Source of the DNA: Piromyces finnis
Lineage: Eukaryota; Neocallimastigomycota; Neocallimastigomycetes; Neocallimastigales; Neocallimastigaceae
Assembly: GCA_002104945.1 (NCBI GenBank)
Contig: MCFH01000095.1
Span: 52,648 to 116,647 of the forward strand
DNA: 64,000 bases
Direction: 5' to 3'
Numbering within the stretch: position 1 is the first letter of the stretch; the number at the start of each line of letters is the position of its first letter. The notes under the pieces are model-generated. The model was given only the letters and a program-made list of their open reading frames with translations, had not been told where the DNA came from and ran no database searches. This document shows positions 55,008-64,000 of the stretch, piece by piece. The translations under genes were made by a program, and so were the position numbers.

Positions 55008-55063
55008 TCTTTATTGATAGTGGGAAAAGTGTAGTTTAATATTTTTATATTCGAGTGGTGATG

Positions 55064-55096
55064 GGACTTCAATGGAAGTCCTTTATTTAGTTTTTT
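55064..55096 (-). promoter_or_regulatory. -1 ribosomal frameshift signal at the gag end
   Basis: On the minus strand the last gag codons TCA AAA AAC TAA contain the slippery heptamer A AAA AAC (55096-55090), followed by an 8-nt spacer and a perfect 7-bp hairpin GGACTTC-CATT-GAAGTCC (55081-55064). After a -1 slip the frame is open through the solo-LTR site into the protease region, until the indel at 54359-54362. The other two frames stop at once. Layout and spacing match known retroviral gag-pol signals; function is inferred. Confidence 0.7.
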
Positions 55097-56123
55097 GAAC
55101 TAATTTTTTGAGCCTTATAATTGTTGTTATAGTAATTATTATTATGTTTTTGGAAGTTATTGCTATTGTTATTGTTATTGTTATTGTTATTGTTGTTGTA
55201 TGGTCTGTGGTGGTTGAAATGTGAATTTCTTTTCTTGTTAGATTTGGAACTGGAAGACTGGGTAATCTTATTCTTTGTAGAAAGAGAACTTTCAATCAAA
55301 ATACATCTAGTTATAATGGACTCCATAGTGGTTGGAAATACCTCCATCTTTTCAATTTCTTCCTGATATTTTGGATGTAACCCATTGTAAAAGATTAAAG
55401 ATAATGCTTCTTCATTCCATTTAAATTGTTGTGAAAGAGAGCGGAATTCTTCGATATAATCATTTATTTTACCATATTGTTGTTTTAAACGCATTATTTT
55501 GATTTTAGCTATCTTGTAACTAGCAACATTGGAGAAAGCAATTCTTAATCCATCCAATAATTCTTGCATGGTAGCTGGATAAATATTATCCTTGTACTTG
55601 GCAAGATACCAATTTCTAGCAGCATCACGAAGACGGGATTGTACAAAATTAATTTTTGTTTCTTCTGGTAAAGATCGATTTGGTAGAGTTTTAAAAGTAT
55701 CTTCACATAATTGGCAAATAGATCGGTCTCACTAGTCTTACCGGAAAACATACCTGGATCTGGGACTTGAGTAATTGGAGTAGCAAAACGACCTCTCATG
55801 ATAACATCATGATCTAAGTCAAATCTTGTTGAAGTAGATTCATCATCTCTAAAGGCAGTAGGTCTTGGAGTAGCTATCCTATCATAGTTGGTATGTAACA
55901 ATGGATGTTCATCTTCATTCTGAGTAACTTGACTATTATTCATACTGGTTAATACTCCCATGATTTCATTTAAACGATTGTTCACATCATTGGAAAAATT
56001 TTGAAAATCTTCACGGAAAACCAAATTTTCATTGATACCCTCAATGATATCTTTGGCAGTCTGAGTAGCATCCTCTCTAAGTTGGTTTACCTCGTCTGGG
56101 AAGTTAGGAACTGGAGTGAACAT
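55087..56123 (-). pseudogene. gag (one-base frameshift)
   Basis: It starts at ATG 56123 (MFTPVPNFPDEVNQLRED), with an N-terminal helical region and an acidic middle (PDPGMFSGKTSETDLF). A one-base loss at about 55710 then moves the frame. The second part (RNWYLAKYKDN; MQELLDGLRIAFSN; YIEEFRSLSQQFKW; GLHPKYQEEIEKM) is a normal retrotransposon gag core ending at TAA 55087-55089. The C-terminus is rich in Asn, His and Lys with a polyasparagine run and no CCHC zinc knuckle, which is unusual for Ty3/Gypsy but known in some lineages. Gag forms the particle and packages RNA. Confidence 0.85.
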
Positions 56124-56147
56124 TCTAAAGTAGCCACTAAACAGCGG

Positions 56148-56158
56148 GTAAAGATTAT
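56148..56158 (-). promoter_or_regulatory. Primer-binding site, self-priming type
   Basis: Directly against the 5' LTR, the minus strand reads ATAATCTTTAC (11 nt) rather than the TGG of a tRNA 3' end. The LTR itself contains the exact complement GTAAAGATTAT on the element's sense strand (plus 56382-56392 region). In Tf1/sushi-type chromoviruses an 11-nt site next to the LTR pairs with the first bases of the mRNA. The same arrangement fits here. Confidence 0.65.
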
Positions 56159-57154
56159 TGTTAAGTTTTTGGATTTGGTTATGCGGCCAGGTCAGAATGT
56201 TATCAATTATATAGTAAATATGTTTTTAAGAAATTAAATTTAAATATAAAATAACCCTTTAAACTTCCAAATGAGAAATTAATATTTATTCTTTAGAATA
56301 ACTTTTTTATAAAATTTTATTTATTTATTAATAATAATATAAATGATAATATATTTAATAACTATATAATTAAGATTATAACTATAATCTTTACAAAGAA
56401 TTAAAATCGAATTCAATTCATTCTATTTTATATTCTTTGTTCAGATTATTAAATTGATAAAAATAAAGTATTACATGTAATATGTTAATAATATAATAAG
56501 ATTGTTTGTTTGTTTGTTTGTTTGTTTTGTCATGACATAAAATAAAATAAACATATGATTAATCATTTAAACACTTGATCCATTAACCTATTTTATAATA
56601 ATTAAAATTATTTAATTTATAAATGTTAACCGTTACACCTAAATGGTTTAGTTCTATTTTTAGTAACAGTCACTATCATTAATTAAATTAATATAATTAG
56701 AATTTCTATTGATATCTTTTTAATTTTCGTCAAGTCATAAGAAATGTCTATGATCCATACTTGATATCATATTAATTTTAATTTACTTATTAAAATCTTC
56801 AAATGATCATATCTTCCTTAAATGACCAGTTAGAAGGACCGCGATTATACCAAAATATAGCTTTTCCCTTAAGCTTTCTAATAAACCTGGTTTCACAACC
56901 GTAGCACTTACAGCCGTAGCGATCGTTTTTGGCGAGTTACACCTTGTTTCGTGTTTGTTTATTTTTGGTTAAGGGTTATAGTGTATTGATATTAAATTTT
57001 TTGAAATCATAACCCTTTCACTGAACCAAAATTTAAAAGGTGACTTTTAAAGGTGTTTTAAAATAATTATTGGGATTATTTAATTCTAATTATTATGTTT
57101 AATTAATTATAGATATTATCTGAATTTGTTTTAAATCCAGTTAATATCTTCACA
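56159..57154 (-). repeat. 5' LTR of the chromodomain element
   Basis: 996 bp, plus-strand ends TGTTAAG and CTTCACA. It should contain promoter, R region and poly(A) signals. If self-priming is right, transcription starts at the GTAAAGATTAT block near 56392 on the minus strand. Confidence 0.9.
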
Positions 57155-57161
57155 ATCACTT

Positions 57162-58291
57162 TGTAAAAGTTTTACTAAACTTATAATTTAATATTAAAAT
57201 ATTAAATTAAATAAAAGGTTAAAAGATAACTAGGTTAGAAAAAAAAATGTTTTATTAAAATAATCTTAATTGATTTATAAATGAATAATTAAATTATATA
57301 TTATGGTTAAAATAATTTCTTTTATTTTATTTAATGATATATTGCTAAAATATATAATAATAAGATTATTTAGTAGTAATACTCATTAAGTATTAATTAT
57401 TATTAATAGTTAATAATTTATAGTTAATAATCTTTAGTTAATAATTTATAGTTAATAATTTAATAATTTATGGTTAATAATTTTTGGTTAATAATCTTTA
57501 CAAAGATTTTAATTTCATAAACTATTCTAAACTATTTATACTATTTGTAATTTTACATTTAATAATAAAATAACTTTTCAATACATGATTATATTCATAA
57601 TATATTTTATAATACTTAAACTAAACTTAAGACTTATTCCTAATTATTAAAAAATAACTATTGTTTATAATATTCATAATATTAATTATTTCTTAATTAT
57701 AATATAATTCATTGAATATAATATTAATAATTATAATCCTCTAGTTCAAAGATTATAAATTATGTTATTGAAATAATTATTATAAAATAAAGTTAATTAG
57801 TTCCGGAAAATAATTTTAATTTAATTAAACAATAATTTTTATACTTTGAGTGAATGATTTATGTTTGATATATCAGGGGTGATCATTCTCTGAATAAACA
57901 ATTAATCATTGCTAACAAAATATCTTTAAATTGGAATATCTCGTGAACCAGCAGAGATATTGACCTGATTTTAAGATATGTTGTTTGTCTCGAGCGTGGC
58001 TTTCTAACGAACGTAATTATAACCAAAACATTTTTATTCAAAAATCGTCATTCGTTGAGGAGATACGCGTGTTTTTCCTTATTCCATTTTAACGATAAGG
58101 GTTAAAGTTATTTATTATAAAAATTATTAAGGGTTAAGGTCATATTTTAACCTTTTCTAAATTTTTAAATATTTCTTAATAAAATTTTATAATTTATTTG
58201 AAAATAAAATATTTGTTGATTTTGAATTTTCATAAGTGATTTCACAATTCCAAGTGATCTTGAAATTGTATTTTCACTAGTATTCGTGACA
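57162..58291. repeat. LTR of family D (solo)
   Basis: It reads TGTAAAAGTTTTAC ... CGTGACA, 1130 bp, flanked by CACTT on both sides (57157-57161 and 58292-58296). It is related to 43749-44752 and 60932-61320. It contains tandem TTAATAATTTATAG-like units near 57410-57500. Confidence 0.82.
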
Positions 58292-58296
58292 CACTT

Positions 58297-59440
58297 TGTT
58301 AAGTTTTTGGGTTTGGTTATGCGGCCAGGTCAGAATGTTATTAATTATATAGTAAAAATGTTTTTTAAGAAATTAAATTTAATTATAAAATAACACCTTA
58401 AACTCCCAAATGAAAATTGAAAAGTTTATATTTACTTTAAAATAACTTTTTATAAATTTTTTATTTATTTAATAATAATAATATAAATGATATTATAAGT
58501 AACTATATAATTAAGATTATAACTATAATCTTTACAAAGAATTAAAATCGAATTCAATTCATTCTCTTTTATATTCTTTGTTCAGATTATTAAATTGATA
58601 TTAATAAGAATAAAGTATTACATGTAATATATTAGTAATATAATTAAATAAGTAATAAGATTGTTTGTTTGTTTGTTTGTTTGTTTGTTTGTTTGTCATG
58701 ACATAAAATAAAATAAACATATGATTAATCATTTAAACAGTTGATCCTAATTAGTAATTATAAAAACTATTCAATTAATAATTCATCATTATTAATTGAT
58801 ATTACCATAACATATTTGTTATAATTAAATAATTATTATTTTCAAAATTATTTCTAATAAAACTTGCCGTTAACCTATTTTATAATAATTAAGATTATTT
58901 AATTTATAGGTGTTAACTGTTACACCTAAATGGGTCTAGTTCTATTTTTAGTAACAATCGTTATCATTAATTAAATTAATATAACTAAAATTCCTATTGA
59001 TATATTTTTAATTTCATCAAGTCATAAGAAATATTTATGATCCATACTTGATATCATATTGATTTTAATTTACCTAATAAAATCTTTAAATGATCATATC
59101 TTCCTTAAATGATCAGTTAGAAGGACCGCGATTGTACCAAATTGTAGCTTTCTTCCTAAGCTTTCCAATAAACCTAGTTTCATCACCGTAGCACTTACAG
59201 CCGTAGCGATCGTTTTTGGCGAGTTACACCTTATTTCGTACTTGCTTATTTTTGGTTAAGGGTTATAGTGTATTGATATTAAATTTTTGAAATCATAACC
59301 CTTTCACTGAATCAAAATTTAAAAGGTGACTTTTAAAAGTGTTTTAAAATAATTATTGAAATTATTTAATTATAATTATTATGTTTAATTAATTATAGAT
59401 ATTATCTGAATTTGTTTTAAATCCAGTTAATATCTTCACA
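58297..59440. repeat. Solo LTR of the chromodomain-element family
   Basis: It reads TGTTAAGTTTTTGG ... TATCTTCACA, 1144 bp, flanked by CACTT (58292-58296 and 59441-59445). It differs from the 5' and 3' LTRs at many bases and has about 130 extra bp near 58740-58870, so it is an older insertion. Its end is 65 bp from the tRNA gene. Confidence 0.9.
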
Positions 59441-59505
59441 CACTTTCTATATTCATTTATAGAATTAAGCTAATATTTTTCTTCGTATCAAATTAAATCA
59501 GTAAA

Positions 59506-59577
59506 GGAGGGTTGGCGCAACGGTAGCGCGTCCGCCTCCAGAGCGGAAGGTTGGGTGTTCGAATCACTCACTCTCCA
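59506..59577 (+). tRNA. tRNA-Trp (CCA)
   Basis: Full cloverleaf of 72 nt. Acceptor GGAGGGT pairs with ACTCTCC. The D arm is GGCGCAACGGTAGCGC. Anticodon stem TCCGC/GCGGA holds loop CTCCAGA (anticodon CCA), and T arm GGGTG-TTCGAAT-CACTC follows, with discriminator A. Internal A and B boxes (TGGCGCAACGG; TGTTCGAATCA) are present, and a run of five T (59578-59582) serves as Pol III terminator. There is no intron. It is the only tRNA found in the window and lies beside the retrotransposon stack. Confidence 0.97.
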
Positions 59578-59774
59578 TTTTTAATACCTATTATACTAGT
59601 TTAATTAAATATTAATAAAAAATACATTTTATTTCCGTTATCTTTTAATAAATATTATTAATTAGAGTTAACATAGTTCATAATTAAATCCTAGAGTTAA
59701 CTCTTATACTCAAATAATTATAACAAAAGAAAAGTTCACTTTTTAATATTTTCATTTAAAAAAAAAAAAAAAGA

Positions 59775-59841
59775 AAAAAGACTTTTTTGGTGAAATGAAA
59801 ACTTTTTTAAATTTCGAAATAAATAAAGAAAAGCAAAAAAA
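59775..59841. repeat. Left arm of a 4-kb-spaced inverted repeat
   Basis: Contains GGTGAAATGAAAAC and ATTTCGAAATAAATAAAG. It is the reverse complement of 63813-63884 over about 65 nt apart from homopolymer length. Confidence 0.85.
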
Positions 59842-60164
59842 AGTCTTTTTTCTTTTTTGCTTTTCGGTTAATTATCTTAATAATTAATTAATCGAAAAGA
59901 TAAACAAAAGTTATTTTTCGTTAAAAACTAACTAAAAAAAGACAACTTAATATTATTGCTTTTTATTATTTAAAATTTATAACAATACTTTTGATTTTTA
60001 TTATTATTTGACCGATGATTATATTTACAATATTAATTAAATAATTTTATTATATATTATAATTATTATTTTATAATATATGTATTTCTTTTTCTTTAAA
60101 AAAAATAATTAAATATAAAACTTTATTTACAGGATTTATTTTTCGCTTTTTAATGCCTTACAAC

Positions 60165-60490
60165 AATTTAAATAGCCGACAAAAGCTACTAACTAGAGGT
60201 GATATACTAGACCTCAAAATATATTTAAACTATATATTTTTATGTAGATTTACCTTCACAACAAACCTTTAGCCTTCGGTGACTAAAGTTCCTTATTTGC
60301 CAGAGTTTGTTAAAGTATTCAGCTTGAGAGTCCTGTATTACGTGCTTTTTATCACACTAACAATCCCTTCCCCCAAGTAAGCGTGCTATTCACATTCGTC
60401 CTACTTTTACAAATACTTCAGTGATTAATAACTATAGTTTCTAACCAACTGAAACTAGTTAATTATACATTGAAGCTGTATATGAGCTCT
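60165..60490. other. GC-richer non-coding island
   Basis: About 325 bp, clearly less A/T-rich than its surroundings (CCTTTAGCCTTCGGTGAC, CCCTTCCCCCAAGTAAGCG, GAGCTCTATACGCACC). No long frame exists on either strand. A small hairpin CTTTAG..CTAAAG is visible near 60270. It could be a structured RNA gene or the relic of a foreign sequence; no known RNA class was recognised. Confidence 0.4.
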
Positions 60491-60649
60491 ATACGCACCT
60501 AGTATATTTTTACAAGTATTTTAATTTATAAAGTTTTATATTTATAAATATTTTTTTTGTTTGGTGTATATATATTTTTTTATATATATATACTTATAAT
60601 ATCTTTAATATTTATTAAATTTTAATAAGCTATTATTTCTAATAGATGT

Positions 60650-61320
60650 AAAGATATAAAATATATCTTTAAATTATTTAATAATTAATTAATAATTGTT
60701 ATTATTTTAATAAAACAATATTTTTTTTATATAACTTCTATGATGCATACAATATGTATTAATTCTTAATTATTTAATAATACGAGAGTTATTAAATAAT
60801 ATTATAATTTTATAATTAAATATAATAAACTTTATATTTTTAAAAATTAACTAATACTTGCAAATGAACAAGTATAAAAATCATTTATTTTATTTTCTTA
60901 TTTTTTTAGATACAAATATTATCATGTAAAAGTTTTACTAAACTTTAATTTAATATTAAATATTAAATTAAATAAAAGATTAAAGATAACTAGGTTAGAA
61001 AAAATGTTTTATTAAAATAATCTTAATTGTTTTATAAATGAATAATTAAATTATGTATTATGGTTAAAATAATTTCTTTTATTTTATTTAAATAATATAT
61101 TATTAAAGAATATAATAATAAGATTATTTAATAGCAATACTTATTAAGTATTAATAAGATAATAATCTTTACAAGATTTAATTTCATAAAACTATTCTAA
61201 ATTATTTATACTATTTGTAATTTTACATTTAATAATAAATAACTATTAATACATGATTATATTCATAATATATTTTATAATACTAAAGTTAAACTTAAGG
61301 CTTAGTCTTAATTACGTGAC
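60650..61320. repeat. LTR remnants (arm-type repeat plus family D start)
   Basis: 60650-60931 starts TGTAAAGATATA like the minus strand of 51199-51924 and continues into the outer part of the 46302-48556 arm, ending GATACAAATATTATCA. Next to it, 60932-61320 starts TGTAAAAGTTTTACTAAAC and matches the first part of the family D LTR before diverging. Confidence 0.6.
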
Positions 61321-62439
61321 TAACTTATGAAAACATAAACATGTATTAAAAGTGTTGTAAACGTAATGTCTACGTGTTATAGAGATTTTTATTTTATTTT
61401 TATGATCACATAACCTTACATCTCATTATATAACTGTAATTTACAATGTAACTTTTTCTCTTTGTTAACCTTATTAATAAAATTATTTATTAATTAAATT
61501 TATTTTACAGTAATAATATTGTATATAATGTATTTATATTATTAGTATTAGTATTAGTATTAGTATTAGTATTATTATTATTAATCTATAATATTATTTT
61601 TTTTATATATATTATTATATTTTATTATTAATTTGTATTTATAAATACATAAATGTACAATTATTTTCATATAATTGTAGTATTTTGTTATGTGTTTCAA
61701 TCAATATGATAATGGACATGATAAGAGTTATTTTTATGTAGAAAGAATCTTTAAATAATATATATTTTGTTCATAATTTTATTAATCACGCTTTAATATA
61801 TTATTCCGTTTATATGCTAAAACGATAATCCCAGTCATTTATAACTATTTTATTAAAAATTAACAAAAAACAAGAAGCCTTTTTATAATATTTATTTCTA
61901 GTCTATTTATACTATCAGGGCTTACATAATGATTAATTGTACAATTATAAGGCTGGAATTATATGGATTATATATCTTCCTTATTCTTTTATATTTCATT
62001 ATTTTACATTTAAGGAATTACTATTTAATAAAAAACTATATACATTTAATATTTACAAATATAATAGATTTAGGTCACCTATTATTTTTATATCATGCCT
62101 GTAACAGTGCTAGCGTTTTCAATAACCTAAGAATATGTTTTAACAATTCCTTTATGGGAACCGGACTACATACTATTCAGCAATCCTCATTTTCCCTGTA
62201 GATATTGGAAATTAAACAAACTTTTCATTTGAATAGTAAACTTTTAAATTACTCTTGTACATGTTTTTTTTTTTTTTTTTTTTTTTTTAATAATCGTCAT
62301 TAAATACATAGATCTTTTTGGGAACATATTATTTAATTCAAAATATCTTCTCAACAAATTAAAGTAAAATGTTAATAAATAGTCAATTTCATTTTTAATA
62401 AATAATTAAAAAAATATTTTAAGAAATATATATAATACA

Positions 62440-62480
<41 letters not shown>

Positions 62481-62903
62481 TAATTTAGTTTAAATAAATG
62501 TTATTTATTAATAATTAATATATTCAAAAATATTTAACTAACAATAATAATAAACTAACATTTTTATTCATTATCCTTTAATTTTTATTTTTATTTTATT
62601 TCTATTTTTACTTCTTTTCAATTTTTTAATTTTTTTTTTACATGGTTTTAAAAATAGTTGCTATTTTAAAAAAAGTAATAATAAGTTCTCATTAAAAATT
62701 AACTTTATATAGTAAATATATATAGCTATATTAAACTTTTATATTATAACTTTTATAAAATACCAATATTTTTTGTTTACTATTTTTTTTGACAATTAAA
62801 AAATACAGTGTTTTATAAACTTTAATAGTATCTTATTTTTATATATTTTTAAATGAATTTTATTATACTAATAATTATAGTATAAAAAATGTAAAAATTT
62901 TAT
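61321..62903. other. Gene-free segment before the Cys-rich gene
   Basis: It holds a TTAGTA hexanucleotide tract (about 61541-61575), a T-run (62262-62288) and a 37-base A-run (62441-62477). A 90-codon plus-strand frame (61929-62201) has weak coding character only. The last 300 bp should hold the 3' end of the minus-strand gene. Confidence 0.5.
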
Positions 62904-63668
62904 TTATTTATTAGCTTTAATATAATATCTTTCATTATGTTTTACGTAACAACAATAACAACAATCAATTACTAAAATACTTATTAATGCTGCTATAAAC
63001 CCTAGTTTTGAAAATGCCTCACCTATCCCATCACTATCAGAAGGTGTATAGTTATTAGTTATGCATGTTCCTCTGTAACATTTGTTGGAAGAGCAATCTG
63101 AATTTTTTATACAAGGCTCACCAGGCATCCGACCACATTTAGTATATCCTATATACGATGAATAGAAAGCACTAGGTCTTATATATAAAGAAACACAATG
63201 TTCAATATTAACTTCTAAATTCTTTATACATCTATTGTTTATACATTTATTTGAAAAACATTGACTATCTGTTTTACAATCAGTAGAAACATGAATAGTT
63301 TTATTTATATTAGACTCGATATAATTAGCTATAGTTACTTCATAATCATCTATATAGGAAGTAAATATATATCTATGAAGATAACCATTTTTATCTTCAA
63401 TTTCAATAAAAGGTTTGCTACTATTCGGCTGTATATAAATGCAATCATCATCTTTACATACATAAGTATATTCATCATCATCATCAGGTGAGTTATAATT
63501 ATTAAAATCAAAATCTTTAATTATGGTGCGACTAAATGCTTCACCACGATAAATAAGTTCAGCTGGAATATCATCAGATTCAACACTAATTGTACGAGTA
63601 TATCCATATTGACAAAATACCATAAAATATAAATAGGTTGATAGTATCAAAATAATCTTCTTTTTCAT
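62904..63668 (-). CDS. Cys-rich single-pass membrane protein
   Basis: 254 residues. A signal peptide is at about 1-24 (MKKKIILILSTYLYFMVF). The ectodomain has an acidic stretch (SPDDDDEYTYV) and two short cysteine modules, CKTDSQCFSNKCINNRC and CIKNSDCSSNKCYRGTC, which resemble Dickkopf-N or EB-type repeats with the pattern C-x5-C-x4-C-x4-C. A single helix near the C-terminus (LGFIAALISILVI) is followed by CCYCCY and a short basic tail. This predicts a type I membrane protein facing outside. Such modules usually bind other proteins; a specific role is not known. The start is the only ATG before the signal peptide. The 63813-63884 inverted-repeat arm lies about 145 bp upstream. Confidence 0.82.
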   Translation of the reverse strand: MKKKIILILSTYLYFMVFCQYGYTRTISVESDDIPAELIYRGEAFSRTIIKDFDFNNYNSPDDDDEYTYVCKDDDCIYIQPNSSKPFIEIEDKNGYLHRYIFTSYIDDYEVTIANYIESNINKTIHVSTDCKTDSQCFSNKCINNRCIKNLEVNIEHCVSLYIRPSAFYSSYIGYTKCGRMPGEPCIKNSDCSSNKCYRGTCITNNYTPSDSDGIGEAFSKLGFIAALISILVIDCCYCCYVKHNERYYIKANK

Positions 63669-63812
63669 TATACTTTATAAAAATTATATATAACAAATAT
63701 TGAAATTAAAATTGAAATTTATAATATTTTTTTTTTATTTATCACACTATCCTTTAATGTTTAGTAGCTTTCAGTTTAATAAAATATAAAATGTTTATTT
63801 TCGTTTTTTTTT

Positions 63813-63884
63813 TTTTTTTTGCTTTTCTTTATTTATTTCGAAATTTAAAAAAGTTTTCATTTCACCAAAAAAAAAGTCTTTTTT
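63813..63884. repeat. Right arm of the 4-kb-spaced inverted repeat
   Basis: Reverse complement of 59775-59841 (TTATTTCGAAATTTAAAAAA; GTTTTCATTTCACC). It lies in the upstream region of the Cys-rich membrane protein gene. Confidence 0.85.
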
Positions 63885-64000
63885 CTTTTTTTTTATATAA
63901 AATTTCAAAAAAATTAAATTTCTTAGAACCAATCCTTTTTTAATAATAAAAATTAATAGAACTTTCTTTTTTTTTTAAATGAAAATAAAATAATGAACTT

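Larger units (their letters stand above)
48557..57154 (-). mobile_element. Full-length chromodomain Ty3/Gypsy retrotransposon (inactive)
   Basis: Two 1-kb LTRs (48557-49549 and 56159-57154) flank gag and pol on the minus strand. The 5-bp duplication ATCAC lies outside both LTRs (48552-48556 and 57155-57159), which shows one insertion event. Primer site, polypurine tract and frameshift signal are in the expected places. Two solo LTRs of another family sit inside (51199-51924 and 54390-55007), each with its own 5-bp duplication. A one-base loss near 55710 breaks gag, and an extra base in the A-run 54359-54362 breaks the start of pol. It is therefore dead, but complete in layout. Confidence 0.93.
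59578..60649. other. Gene-free region downstream of tRNA-Trp
   Basis: It contains the left arm of a long inverted repeat (59775-59841), a hairpin-rich stretch of AAGTCTTTTTTC and GAAAAG units to about 59910, and a GC-richer island at about 60165-60490. No reading frame is supported. Confidence 0.55.

Noticed and set aside
61929-62201. 90-codon plus-strand frame
   Set aside because: The C-terminal part looks slightly protein-like (HACNSASVFNNLRI), but the rest is hydrophobic A/T noise, so it is not called as a gene.

Overview
The window looks like nuclear DNA of an early-diverging fungus, most likely an anaerobic gut fungus (Neocallimastigomycota) or a close relative. This is inference from extreme A+T content, long A/T homopolymers, trinucleotide and pentanucleotide microsatellites, short GT-AG introns, a class C receptor with a periplasmic-binding-protein ectodomain, BspA-like secreted repeat proteins, and many Ty3/Gypsy and LINE retroelements. 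No ribosomal genes, CRISPR arrays or bacterial operons are visible.

Layout. 1-3.8 kb: 3' half of a Ty3/Gypsy element (pol plus 3' LTR), cut by the window edge. 4.0-5.0 kb: 5'-truncated LINE fragment. 5.9-8.6 kb (minus): a two-exon class C GPCR. 12.8-22.9 kb (plus): one 12-exon gene predicted to encode a 2489-residue protein of eleven tandem DEDDh (RNase H-fold) exonuclease-like domains. Every internal exon has the same phase and is cut inside the last active-site motif. 23.5-30.5 kb: a graveyard of broken genes, including an RNA-polymerase largest-subunit-like fragment, an ankyrin remnant and a second LINE copy. 32.7-38.2 kb (minus): three tandem secreted proteins with BspA-like repeats and a transglutaminase-like fold lacking catalytic Cys and His; the last two are almost identical. 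38.3-46.3 kb: mostly gene-free, with repeats.

46.3-59.6 kb is a retrotransposon stack next to a tRNA-Trp gene. A full-length chromodomain Ty3/Gypsy element (48557-57154, minus) has 5-bp target duplications, an 11-nt self-priming-type primer site and a -1 frameshift signal at the gag/pol border. It is broken by two later solo LTRs and by small indels. Three independent insertions (this element and two LTRs) fall within one 7-bp stretch 65 bp upstream of the tRNA, so the locus looks like a Pol III-directed integration hotspot.

59.6-64 kb: LTR remnants, a gene-free segment bounded by about 65-bp inverted repeats, and a cysteine-rich single-pass membrane protein gene (minus).

The main candidate for something undescribed is the 12-exon exonuclease-array gene. 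The tRNA-side hotspot, the self-priming and frameshift signals and the pseudo-transglutaminase family come next.
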